Origin: Plenodomus lindquistii
Taxonomy: Eukaryota; Ascomycota; Dothideomycetes; Pleosporales; Leptosphaeriaceae
NCBI GenBank assembly: GCA_025504975.1
Contig: JANUWI010000002.1
Span: 1,054,001-1,118,000, forward strand
Length of the DNA: 64,000 nucleotides
Direction of reading: 5' to 3'
Made by a program: the position numbers and the translations under genes. Positions within the stretch are counted from its first letter, which is position 1. Each line of letters starts with the position of its first letter. Of the stretch, positions 1 to 9,628 are shown in pieces. The notes below the pieces were generated by a model. It did no database searches. It saw only the letters and a list, made by a program, of their open reading frames with translations, and was not told the DNA's origin.

Positions 1-713
1 CCTCACCCTCACATACCAGCACTACCCTCCAGGCTTCAGGGCAGCCAAGAGCGAGCAAAGACTGCGCGAATGGACAGGCGACTCGCCATACTACAAGAAC
101 CGTCCGCTGCGACCACCGCGTGGCAAGGGTGAAGTGCTGCGCCTGCTCACGCCCCCACGCACCTTCCGCAATATCCCCAAGATCACCAAAGTCACCATCC
201 ACTCCATGGTCCCCGAAGCCCAGGAGAACAGCGCCAATCTCCATGTTGCTGGCATGATCTTGCAGGCCATCAGCAACGTACGTGCCGTGTCTCACAAAGC
301 CAGACACAACGTCGTTGGTTGGGGTTTGCGCCAAGGCCGATACGTGTCTGCCACCGTCACCCTGGAACGGGAAGATGCCCAAGATTTCCTCGCAAAGTTC
401 ATCGACGTGGTTCTCCCTAGGATCAAGGAGTGGAAGGGTGTACCAGGCTCGTCAGGAGACGGACACGGCAACATGAGCTTTGGTCTCACTCCAGATCAGC
501 TGCAGCTGTTCCCTGAAATCGAGGTCAATTACGATGCGTGCGTCTTCTCCCTTGCTGTCACCATCTAATGATATGCTAATCGACGGCAGTTACCCTCCCA
601 AGATGATTCCAGGTTGCCATGTTACTATTGGCACAGATGCCACAAATAACAAAGAGGCTCGTTTACTACTACAAGGCATAGGACTGCCGTTCTATGGCAA
701 GCTCAATGACTAG
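1..713 (+). CDS. MRPL7: Mitochondrial ribosomal protein uL5m, 3' part
   Basis: This is the C-terminal part of a uL5-family protein of the mitochondrial large ribosomal subunit; the 5' end lies beyond the window. The reading frame is open from base 2. Exons are <1..537 and 590..713, joined across a 52 bp intron (GTGCGT..GGCAG with a CTAAT branch site). The join reads NYDA-YPPKMIPG and the protein ends FYGKLND. Seen in the sequence: the uL5 core, with ITKVTIHSMVPEA, then LQAISNVRAV, and the C-terminal stretch FPEIEVNYDAYPPKMIPG where L5 proteins carry their F-P-E-I motif. Its role is in mitochondrial translation, contacting 5S-equivalent/central protuberance elements (family knowledge). The equivalence to yeast Mrpl7 is by family and not by a search. 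Confidence 0.85.
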
Positions 714-1104
714 ATAAGTAAATCTGTATAATGTGTACCAAGAACTGTAATACCGACAAGACTCGTGCCCAGCCCAGTCTAGGCCTTCCAACACTGTGCA
801 CGACGACAAAGCTCTTGATTCAGACTTCCTTGTTGTCTCACCATCTTTGTCGTGTCTTACATCTTTGATCTCGTTAGCGGTGGCAGCTTTGTCGCGCACA
901 ATTCAAACAATGTGATTGTTGTCTTGTTGCACTTCGCGAAATAGACGTGTGGTTATATGCGCCTGCGGGACGCTCTTTCCATCCCAAGAAGCTCCTTCCT
1001 GGAACATAAGCAGAATATCACATGCCGACCACCATTTGCATCACGTCTGCCAAATCTCTCACTACATCTGCATCCACCACTGCCAGCCTTTGCAAAGCCG
1101 TAAC
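714..1104. other. Intergenic: uL5m 3' flank and SET-gene promoter
   Basis: No gene is seen here. It holds the 3' flank of the uL5m gene and the 5' leader of the SET gene. The SET reading frame stays open upstream to about 916 but has no in-frame ATG before 1105. Confidence 0.6.
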
Positions 1105-2115
1105 ATGCCGTCTCGCGTCACTACTCACAAATCGTCCAAATCTGCAGCAAAGCGGCCAACAGGTGTAACGAAGCGTGCCCCGAAAACCTCACGCAAGACC
1201 AAAAAAGTACCCAAAAACTGCGATGAATACTTTTGGTATACCTCCAGCGATGGCGTGGATCGCCTTGCAACTTCTAGCAGCACGCTCTCCGAAGTCCCGC
1301 GACAGGTCAACGACTATCCCCTCGATGCCAGCATTTTCGCAGACCACCCGTACCCAACCACATTTCCTCCAGGCGCCTCATGGCCACCCAAGACCGCGCA
1401 GGATGTTCTACACTCGCTCGGCGACGAGTTCAGCGCCTGCGTTGGCGATCGCTGCTACACGGACGATGTCTGCGAGGAATCATACTGCGACCACACTTTT
1501 GACAACTGGAAAGCCGTAACATCAGATTGGCAGGACCACTTTGAGCTTCGAATGACAGAGGGTCGCGGGATCGGTGTCTACACAAAACGCGCTTTCAAGC
1601 GAAACGACGTACTTGGCTTCTACGCGGGCACAATTATCCCGAGCGACTACGGCCACGCCAGCAACGCCTACCTCATGGAAGTTCCTGTCGGCAAGTCCCA
1701 GGAGGACATGGAGTGTGAAGATACCGGTTCAGACAGCGGGTACGGCTCCTCATCGTCCGAGTCCTCTAACGTATCCTCCGACGAACCCATCGAGGAAACC
1801 ATAATGATCGACGGCGAGAAACAAGGGAATTGGACACGCTTCATCAACCACTCCTGTGCACCACACTGTCACTTCCGCGTCCGAAGAGTCGGCACAATGC
1901 GCATCATGACCATCGAAGCAATCCGCAATATACCAGCAGGCGTCGAGATGACTGTGAGCTATGGGGAGTCGTACTATGGACCTCAATCGAGCAGGATTTG
2001 CCGCTGCGGGACGAAGAACTGTGTGAGTAGGGAGAGGAATAGCAAGAAAGAGGAGGGCATGTGGCCCAAGGGGAAGCCAAGAGTTAAGAAGTGCAGGCGT
2101 ACGGGACCACCGTGA
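1105..2115 (+). CDS. SET-domain protein (putative protein lysine methyltransferase)
   Basis: Single-exon gene of 336 aa. The start at 1105 is the first in-frame ATG. The N-terminus (about 1-45) is Lys/Arg/Ser/Thr rich. A Cys cluster around residues 113-131 (CVGDRCYTDDVCEESYCDH) sits where a pre-SET region would be, but it is much too short for a canonical nine-Cys pre-SET domain. The SET fold follows: GRGIGVYTKRAFKRNDVLGF (about 153-172), then an acidic Ser-rich insert (about 195-230), then RFINHSCAPHC, the S-adenosylmethionine-binding NHSC motif, near 244-254, and the VEMTVSYGESYY motif with its C-terminal Tyr. A Cys-rich post-SET tail (CRCGTKNC) near residue 299 probably binds zinc. The family transfers methyl groups from S-adenosylmethionine to lysine; the substrate cannot be told from sequence. 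It is not an obvious Set1, Set2, Clr4 or Set9 orthologue. Confidence 0.82.
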   Translation: MPSRVTTHKSSKSAAKRPTGVTKRAPKTSRKTKKVPKNCDEYFWYTSSDGVDRLATSSSTLSEVPRQVNDYPLDASIFADHPYPTTFPPGASWPPKTAQDVLHSLGDEFSACVGDRCYTDDVCEESYCDHTFDNWKAVTSDWQDHFELRMTEGRGIGVYTKRAFKRNDVLGFYAGTIIPSDYGHASNAYLMEVPVGKSQEDMECEDTGSDSGYGSSSSESSNVSSDEPIEETIMIDGEKQGNWTRFINHSCAPHCHFRVRRVGTMRIMTIEAIRNIPAGVEMTVSYGESYYGPQSSRICRCGTKNCVSRERNSKKEEGMWPKGKPRVKKCRRTGPP

Positions 2116-3747
2116 GGGGTGGCAGGGGGATTAATCGCATGTTTTAGCACATCATAATACATTTCAACAACTTCAAGTACTCGTTGCTACAGGTTCCATG
2201 TGTTGTATGGTATCTCAGTGTCCTTTGATCTTCTTCATGCTTTAGAGCAAGTACTCTTGTAAGATCCTGTTCGTATTCAGGGTCCTGGCGTTCCCTCTAT
2301 GATTACGATGCATGTACACATGATACTAATCGACATAGTACCAGTGGCCGAGACTAAACTTGATGTCAGAGTCCCGTATGGAGTACACAACGTCCCAGCG
2401 ATGCATATTCGTTACAAGTACGAAGCAGCAAGGTGTACTTCACTCATGTTATAAGCATGACTGAACAGCTAATAGTGACGTATCAAGGCTTCATGTATCC
2501 TTCTCTACCGCTTCGACAACGCAACACGATACCCCAGATCTTACATTCCCCTCCCCCAGTGGCTTCAATGCGTAGTCAACAGGTTGTGTTCAGCAAAACT
2601 TCTTGCAATCGACTGATTAACAAGCTCTAGAGACTCGGGAGAAACTTCTTGGATGTCCAGCACGGCGTATTACTTCTGGACTTGCTGTGCCAACGAATGG
2701 AAATATTTACATGGTGAGTGTATCCGTTACTGCGGTGTCCTATACCTCAGTGAGAAGCAAGATGCTAGAATGCATCTTACTATGAATTACACATGGCATA
2801 CCGCGAGAGGTGTCAAGAGATCTTTGGGTTTATCATTATATCTCTCGCTAGAGCGTAGAGTACATCGTGCCTTTCTCACATCTTCTGATTGAAGCGATGT
2901 GGTTCTAAAACGCTTGAAGTGGTGCTTCGAGAGGAGATATAAGAATTCATAGGTGAGCTAGGCTATTGTATCTTGGGTATAATCTTAGTGGGCTGAAGAG
3001 ATGCGCTAAATCATCGATGGATCATTACATGATGAAACGGGATTCTAGTTGGGAGATATGCCATCATCCGGCTACTTGAAGCAAATGTATCAACCTGCAC
3101 ACTTGCTGGCATTGTAGACTCCAGATTCTAAGTTTGCGCCCCCGTAAACCCTCTCGTACTGCATTGTATTGTAATAGTATACTAACGGCTCTTTAAAGTC
3201 CCTATGCAGCACTATCAGGGATTACTTTATGCTGTTTGAAGACCCTTCGCACGCCTGACTGTCTATATGCCCCAGCGAATGCATGAATCTGCTCCACTGT
3301 GTACATCATATTCAATTGTAATGCAGTGTTATAAGTTAACATATAGTGAAAATGTCGCCATAGAAAGCATCACTAAGTGTATGATCACCATGTTGGGTCC
3401 GAGTGACAGGATACCATTCGAACAAGCATCTCGAGTCCGGTCTTGAACCTCTTCTCATCACATTGAATGACTGACATACATTCCAAGACTGAATATACCA
3501 CTCAAGCATTCACAATATCAGTTAAACAAAGTGCAAGACATTTGAAGTCAGTTCTTATATTTGTGGAAAGAATCTACATATGGTGCCGACTATGCCCCTG
3601 CATCAAGACAATGGTGTCTATGCTGAGCTGTCAAGCAAACCAATTAGTCTTCCCGCCCTTGATGAAGCATCCCAAAACTCCGAAACTCCTCGCTAATGCT
3701 AACACGCAGAGAGAAATTGAGTGGGTATGCGGAGTATGTGCCTTTCC
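2116..3747. other. Intergenic, no gene recognised
   Basis: About 1.6 kb without a convincing gene. Open frames here are short (under 100 codons), lack coding character and have no splice partners. No tRNA, 5S rRNA or repeat was seen by eye. Confidence 0.5.
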
Positions 3748-4092
3748 CTAGTCGGTCAAGCCAACACGAGCCCTCAGAGCGGCGATGATGTCCTCGTTGG
3801 AGGGCTCCTCTCCTGCCTTGACGGGGATGACGATGGGGAGGACCGCAGGAACCTTCGAAGGACGGTGGATGATCTGGACGCGGTAGACCGGGGGTTCAGC
3901 AGTCGTTAGCTGGGTTTGGGCGAAGAATGTGTTGTTCGTGGTTGTGGGCTTGTCACCCTTCGCCCTATTCCAGCGGCCCTTGGGGTCGTATACGAAGATG
4001 GCGTTTCCCATGTTGGCGATATAGGCCTTTAGTTCGTCCTAGTAAAAAATCGTTAGTGGTGCGTGAATGTTAGAAAAGGAGTCACTTACCAT
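3748..4092 (-). CDS. Small protein of unknown function; start codon alone in exon 1
   Basis: Predicted 97 aa protein. Exon 1 contributes only the ATG (4090..4092), followed directly by a 51 bp intron (4039..4089, GTAAGT..CTAG); exon 2 is 3748..4038. The mature N-terminus would read M-DELKAYIANMGNAIFVYDP. The start is chosen because a TATA-like element lies 130 bp upstream, the leader between is pyrimidine-rich and ATG-free, and the frame has no other start before the codon for Met11 in exon 2. The alternative start at 4011 gives 87 aa and would drop DELKAYIAN. No family was recognised. There is no signal peptide or membrane segment; the protein is basic in the middle and ends EDIIAALRARVGLTD. 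The reading frame stays coding-like across the splice, so I believe the gene, but its role is unknown. Confidence 0.6.
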
Positions 4093-4221
4093 CTCTGTGG
4101 CGGCGAGTGTGGTTGATGAAGGTCGTTGGAGGATGTTGGTTGGAAGTGTTTCTTGGTAGAGGGTGAGAAACTTGTCGTGAGGTTGAAGCAGAAACTGTAC
4201 TCGAGGAAGTGGGAGGCGAGG

Positions 4222-4230
4222 ATTATATAG
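4222..4230 (-). promoter_or_regulatory. TATA-like element of the small gene at 3748-4092
   Basis: On the minus strand this reads CTATATAAT. It lies 130 bp upstream of the ATG at 4092, with a C/T-rich, ATG-free stretch between. That fits a core promoter with a leader of about 100 nt. It is inferred from sequence alone. Confidence 0.4.
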
Positions 4231-5042
4231 CTTCAGAGGGTGCCGCTGCCGGAGACAGTGAGAGAGTGAGAAAGTTCCTATTGTTGTGAATATGCAAACG
4301 CTATACCTTGAAGCTATTGTCAGCTGCCTTCACTTCGTGTCTCGAGTACCTTTTACTAGGGCGTAAAGATCGCTACCTGGGCTAGTAGCACCGCGATTGG
4401 TTGCAGAGGTCGTTTGCATTCTGCGCTTGTGAGGTAATTGAGTCTCTCAGCCGACCGATACTACATGTGCGACTCCGAAATAAGGTGAGTGGCGACGGCC
4501 ACGTTTGTGTCTGAAGCTACACACCGATGTCTGTCCATTGAATGACGGCTAGGTTCCAGAGGACTTGAGCGTGTTTGCGTTACAATCTACCACGCATAGA
4601 GAGGCTGATGTCGGCTTCAGCGTAATGTCAAGGAAGGCCTCCATACGAAACAGCCCCACATGACTATCAATCATGTGTCTACTCGATCGAACTGCATCAT
4701 CTATCCATTGTTGTGTAGAATAGATCATAGTTGTACATGTGATGTGAATGGGTGTGACTGCCATCGTCTTCCCTCGTCCCGAAAGCACACCGGTAATTGA
4801 GATATTGGCAGACTATCCGCGTTTGCTTATGGCGTCAGAGCGCTGTCACTTTTACTGAGTGCCTTCACTAGATCAGAGAGCTGCGCACGATACCCAATAT
4901 ATGGATACGCAGGGACCAGTAGCGCCTTTTGGGTGAGTCAAATCAGGAAAGCGCGCTTCCGAAGTGGTCTGCTACTATATTGCACAAAGATCTTCTCTCA
5001 CTTCACACATTCTCTCTCTCCACCAAAATTGCGACGTCCAAG
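4231..5042. other. Intergenic between divergent genes
   Basis: About 0.8 kb serving as promoter DNA for the minus-strand small gene and the plus-strand kinase-like gene. Just upstream of 5043 is a pyrimidine-rich leader (CACATTCTCTCTCTCCACC), typical of fungal 5' UTRs. No gene is seen. Confidence 0.5.
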
Positions 5043-6194
5043 ATGCCTTCCACGCTCTTTGGCCCACAGGTCTTGTTGCCCATTGCGGGTGACGCCACGG
5101 TTCACCAAACGCTCAAGCGAAGGTCCAGTGCTCCAGAACTTCCCAACTTCACTGCACAGAGCGGCGGCAGGCAAGTCTATGCAGTCGGGGAGATTCTTCG
5201 TCTACAAGTCACACGTCTTCCAAACTCGATCGGTTTGTGCACCGTGGTCCGCGCTGAGATTATCCGCCTCTTCTTACCCTTCACAATGGCGGCTGTGATG
5301 GTCGTGCGCATTCACGAGCCTGCGCTCGATCTCGAGGGCGACTTCGTGCTCAAGGTCTACGATCGACGTACTGATTGTGATGCACGCATCAAGAAGGGCA
5401 ATCCATGGTCCGCCAGAAAAGAACTGGAGTTCGAGCGTCGCCGATGGGACGAAGACACTATTCGTTATTCAAACAAGCTGTTAGCTCACGACGACCTGGA
5501 CTACGGGCTCAGCGAACTCAACGAACTCAAGAAGCGCGACAGTGCCAGTGGAGAGGCCGAGGAAGGGGCGAGCAACGACATGCGCAAAGAGTTGTGGTTG
5601 GAAACATTCTTCCTGAAAATGCATCGAGCAGAGTTGGAGCTGTACAAGCGCGCTCGGCACCATGGCGACGATGGCATTGTCGTTCCCAGGTTCATCACTT
5701 CCGTCACATTACCAAGTTCCTATACATCCAAGGTTTGCGTGGTTACTGATTCATCATTGATGAGCACGCGCGGCATCTTGATGCAATACATACCTGGATT
5801 TCCTCTCACCGACTTGTACATGTCGCCTTCACCTCGCCCGTTGCGATCGACATGGCAGTCACTCGTCGATGGCGCAGTTCACACTGCGACGAAAAGCGCG
5901 CAGGTCTGGAACGCAAGGAATCTTGATTGCTGTGCACGAAACACAGTCGTTCATTGGGATCCCATCGCAGAGAAGTGGCAGGTCAAGTTCATCGACTTTG
6001 GCCATTGTGATTACAAACAGGAAGGAATGAGTGACTGGAACTGGCGGGGCCACCAGAGTTGCGCCGACGAGGAGGGCGAGATTGCTTGGACTCTGAAGGT
6101 TGGACTGAAGAAGCATAAGGACTTCGAATACGAATACACGAGAAGCGATTTCTGGAACCAAATCGACATAGACTTCAACATGGACGAATGCTAG
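5043..6194 (+). CDS. Protein-kinase-like (PKL) fold protein
   Basis: Single-exon gene of 383 aa starting at the ATG at 5043; the frame stays open further upstream but has no ATG there. Seen: a lysine-bearing strand GDFVLKVYDRR, a long charged helical insert (about 120-185), a hinge-like segment GILMQYIPGFPL, then LDCCARNTVV (294-303), which occupies the catalytic-loop position with R299 and N300, and FIDFGHCDY with DFG at 318-320. This pattern (degenerate HxD, retained Asn and DFG) is common in the expanded fungal kinase-like/aminoglycoside-phosphotransferase-like families. The protein may be an atypical kinase or a pseudokinase; the usual catalytic Asp of HRD is not in its normal place, though D295 could substitute. 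The substrate is unknown. Confidence 0.65.
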   Translation: MPSTLFGPQVLLPIAGDATVHQTLKRRSSAPELPNFTAQSGGRQVYAVGEILRLQVTRLPNSIGLCTVVRAEIIRLFLPFTMAAVMVVRIHEPALDLEGDFVLKVYDRRTDCDARIKKGNPWSARKELEFERRRWDEDTIRYSNKLLAHDDLDYGLSELNELKKRDSASGEAEEGASNDMRKELWLETFFLKMHRAELELYKRARHHGDDGIVVPRFITSVTLPSSYTSKVCVVTDSSLMSTRGILMQYIPGFPLTDLYMSPSPRPLRSTWQSLVDGAVHTATKSAQVWNARNLDCCARNTVVHWDPIAEKWQVKFIDFGHCDYKQEGMSDWNWRGHQSCADEEGEIAWTLKVGLKKHKDFEYEYTRSDFWNQIDIDFNMDEC

Positions 6195-6672
6195 AGAATA
6201 GGATGGTATGGGCATGATCCAGCGGCTCGTGTTTCCGAACCTCAAGAGCAAGATTTGTGGCATAGTACAAGACTAGCAATACTATGTATCGATTTCGAAA
6301 AACCTGCGATCGTGATGATGAAGTGAAGCAGTACACTACAACGAGTGATGATGAACGAAGACATCATCAGAGAAAAAGTCGACAGAAAAGCAAACGTTAG
6401 GCCAATAGAATTATGTTGGCAGCAACTCCGTCGAATATCGACTTTTTGAGGTAACTGGAGAGATTAGGAGCGCGAGGCATTTTCGTCGAAGTTGTCGGGC
6501 GCGGACGGGGTTGAAAACAAAGGTTTTGGATTGGCCAAGCCAGGCCGAAGAAGTCCCGCTATGTCGCAGCTTCCTGTTCGCTAGTAACACTTCAGCCAGA
6601 CCCTTCCACAACCCGCCCTACAACACCCGCCGCCTTATCCAGCTCTGCTTTCGTGACCACCTCCTCGTCACG
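6195..6672. other. Intergenic / LSC1 promoter
   Basis: This stretch holds the 3' flank of the kinase-like gene and the 5' region of LSC1. No gene is seen. Confidence 0.55.
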
Positions 6673-7991
6673 ATGCAGGCAATCCGCCAGCCCATGCGCT
6701 CTGCGCTCTCCAAGGCCGCGACCAGGCAGTACGCGACTACGTCGTCGCAGTATGCCGAGACCATCAAGAACCTGCGCATCAACAGCGAGACCAAGGTGCT
6801 CTTCCAGGGCTTCACCGGAAAGCAGGGAACGTGAGTGGGAACAACTAGGCGAGAGAACGAGGTCTGGGGTTGACTAGAACACAGCTTCCACGCAACACAA
6901 GCCATAGAATACGGTATGCGCCCAACCGCACAGCGTCGGCAATATTGAGGGCATCGTAGAACTGACACTTGTTCTAGGCACCAAGGTCGTCGGAGGCACC
7001 AACCCCAAGAAGGCCGGCTCTCAGCACTTGAGCCTGCCCGTCTTCAAGAATGTAGCCGAGGCCATCAAGGAGACGCAAGCCACGGCCACGGCCATTTTTG
7101 TCCCGTACGCCGCCCCGCCCATGTCGAGAATATGATACTTGGAATACATCGAGTCTGACTATCTGATAGCCCACCGGTCGCTGCGGCGAGTATTGAGGAG
7201 GCCATCGCTGCAGAGGTACCCTTAATTGTGACGTAGGTGTGCATGTCAATTTTGAGGTACATGGAAGCTTACATCGGGCAGTATCACGGAAGGTATCCCA
7301 CAACATGGTATGGACAGACTGGAAAATTTGGAACTACATCTATGTACTGACTCGTTGTAGACATGGTTCGCATCACAGACATGCTCAAGTCGCAAAGCAA
7401 GTCTCGCATGGTTGGGCCCAACTGCCCTGGCATCATCGCTCCCGTAGGCCAACCACCAAAATACCGATGAATCCTCCTAACATGTCTCAGGGCCAATGCA
7501 AGATTGGTATCATGCCTGGCTTCATCCACAAGCGCGGTCGTGTCGGTATCGTCTCTCGCTCCGGAACCCTCACCTACGAGGCCGTCAACCAGACCACCCA
7601 AGCCGGACTTGGCCAGTCCCTCGTCGTCGGTATCGGCGGTGACCCCTTCTCTGGAACCAACTTCATTGACTGCTTGAAGGTCTTCCTCCAGGATGAGGAG
7701 ACTGACGGTATCATCATGATTGGAGAGATCGGTGGTACCGCTGAGGAGGACGCCGCCGATTTCCTCAAAGAGTACAACACGGCCAACAAGCCCGTCGTCA
7801 GCTTCATTGCTGGTATCTCTGCCCCACCAGGCAGGAGAATGGGTCACGCTGGTGCCATTGTCAGTGGAGGAAAGGGTGATGCCAACTCGAAGATCAACGC
7901 TCTTGAGGCTGCTGGTGTTGTCGTTGAGCGCTCGCCCGCTAAGCTTGGTTCATCGCTTTACGACCAGTTTGTCAAGCGCGATTTAGTATAA
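6673..7991 (+). CDS. LSC1: Succinyl-CoA ligase alpha subunit, mitochondrial
   Basis: TCA-cycle enzyme subunit converting succinyl-CoA and NDP + Pi to succinate, CoA and NTP in the mitochondrial matrix, working with a beta subunit not in this window. Seven exons give 328 aa: 6673..6830, 6885..6913, 6978..7104, 7170..7232, 7282..7307, 7361..7443 and 7491..7991. Every join keeps the frame and restores family sequence (for example GKQGT-FHATQAIEYG, IFVP-PPVAAS, TITEGIPQH-DMVRITDML). The N-terminus (MQAIRQPMRSALSKAATRQY) is a basic, Arg/Ala-rich mitochondrial targeting peptide. CoA-binding motif FQGFTGKQGT, VGPNCPGI and the phosphohistidine loop MGHAGAIVSGG (active-site His near residue 281) are all present. 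Two exons are very short (29 and 26 bp). The first five introns are concentrated in the 5' half. Confidence 0.95.
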
Positions 7992-8371
7992 TTGCCAACA
8001 GTTTGATAAACCTGTACTTTTTCCATTTGAATAGGGATTCTAGGGAGCGGCTGCCGGAAGAGCATTGCGGCTTCACGATGAGACCTTTATTGTATATTCG
8101 GTCAGGTGGAGCAATTCAAATTTACAAACATCTTCCATCCCTCGAATGCCGCTGCGCACTACGCACGTAAACTACCCCTCATGCTGAGGTTTTGGCTCTC
8201 ACGCTAGCAATCAGCCACTTTTGGAGGCTTCACATGCATTTTCTGACATCCCTGTCGGTGCGGGTCCAAGCTCTGATATTCCCCAAAAGAAAAGTTCCCC
8301 GCAAATCTCCGAGCAGCAAATCCAACGGTTGACTTGCAGAACCTCGACTCGACCTACACGTACTACGAATC
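7992..8371. other. Intergenic between LSC1 and BMT5
   Basis: 3' flank of LSC1 and promoter/leader of BMT5. Nothing else is seen. Confidence 0.55.
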
Positions 8372-9481
8372 ATGTCGAAAACGAAGACCAAGCGCGCGCG
8401 ACGCGAATTGAAACGCGACGGCGACCGCAAAATCGCTGCACACCACCGCAAAGTCGCAAAAGCCGCCGAGGTAGCCACCGCCGCGAAACCCTCCTCCAAG
8501 CCATTCGCAAAGAAACAAAAGACGGGCGCAAGCAGCGCAGATTCCAAGACTAAAGCAGCAACCGCCGCGACACCGAAGCCGCCTGTTCAGGCATCTCAGA
8601 AACACGATGTGCCATTTGGCGCATACGATCACATTCTCCTAGTCGGCGAGGGCGACTTCAGTTTCACAAGGAGTCTGGTGGTAGAACATGGCTGCGCAAA
8701 TGTAACAGCTACAAGTTTCGACACCGAAGAAGAAGTGCGAGAGAAATACCCACAATTCGCGAACATAGCAGAGGAACTGAACGACTTGACACCTCCAGTA
8801 CCTCTCCACCACGGTATCGACGCCACAAAGCTAAACTCCTACAAAGCCCTTCGCTGCCAACGCGACGACGACGATAATATACCTCTCTCTGAAGATGCGA
8901 TCAAAGACGAACAAGGCACAAGAGGCGAAGGCTGGGATATAATCGGCTTCCAGTTCCCGCACACAGGCGGCCTCTCAACCGACGTGAACCGCCAAGTTCG
9001 CGCCAACCAAGCCCTCCTCGTCGCCTTCTTCAAAGCCTGTCTCGACTGCTCCACGCCCAAGAAACGCATACAGCTGCTACAAGCACAAGCCAATCCTACT
9101 CTCCCCCGCATACGACCCTTCCTCCGCATGGGCGGCAAGATCATCGTCACGCTCTTCGAAGGCGAACCGTACACGCTGTGGAATATTCGCGATTTGGCGC
9201 GTCATGCTGGGCTGAAAGTTGTGGAGAGTTGGAAGTTCGATTGGAGTCAGTACCCTGGTTATGCGCATGTGAGGACGTTGGGAGCGATTGAGGGAGGGGG
9301 CGCGTGGAGGGGCGAGGATCGGGATGCGAGGATGTATGTGTTTGAGAAGATTCCGCTTGTGGCGGACGAGGATGAAGAGAAGGAGATGCAGAAGCTGGCA
9401 CGAAATGCTAGGGGCGGTGCGTTGCCGTCGCAAAAGGTGGCGGCGAAGCGGGCGAGAGAGGAGGATGATGATGAGACTTGA
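8372..9481 (+). CDS. BMT5: 25S rRNA (uridine-N3)-methyltransferase, Bmt5-like
   Basis: 369 aa, single exon. The N-terminal 70 residues are Lys/Ala-rich, as expected for a nucleolar protein. The DUF2431/Bmt5 methyltransferase domain begins at about residue 85 (YDHILLVGEGDFSF, the S-adenosylmethionine-binding glycine motif near 91-98) and continues through TATSFDTEEEV, the DIIGFQFPHTGG motif typical of this family, and the late strand GGKIIVTLFEGEPYTLWNI. The C-terminus is acidic/basic low complexity. Yeast Bmt5 makes m3U in 25S rRNA during large-subunit assembly (family knowledge); the same role is inferred here. It lies convergent with FYV10, with only 147 bp between the stop codons. Confidence 0.88.
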   Translation: MSKTKTKRARRELKRDGDRKIAAHHRKVAKAAEVATAAKPSSKPFAKKQKTGASSADSKTKAATAATPKPPVQASQKHDVPFGAYDHILLVGEGDFSFTRSLVVEHGCANVTATSFDTEEEVREKYPQFANIAEELNDLTPPVPLHHGIDATKLNSYKALRCQRDDDDNIPLSEDAIKDEQGTRGEGWDIIGFQFPHTGGLSTDVNRQVRANQALLVAFFKACLDCSTPKKRIQLLQAQANPTLPRIRPFLRMGGKIIVTLFEGEPYTLWNIRDLARHAGLKVVESWKFDWSQYPGYAHVRTLGAIEGGGAWRGEDRDARMYVFEKIPLVADEDEEKEMQKLARNARGGALPSQKVAAKRAREEDDDET

Positions 9482-9628
9482 GGAGTCCAACACAATGCTA
9501 TCACTACAGCGTGCAGTTACGAGATCGAATCAACACCCTACGATGGCCACGCCGGGCAAAGACTATACCGAACGCCTCGCTATGATGGCAAAAAGCAACG
9601 CAAACAAGACCAGCGCACGACTGTGAGT

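Noticed and set aside
9543..9626. Short open frame MATPGKDYTERLAMMAKSNA with a GTGAGT right behind it
   Set aside because: Only 27 codons, lying between the converging BMT5 and FYV10 genes; the putative donor would splice into antisense FYV10 sequence and no exon partner was found.
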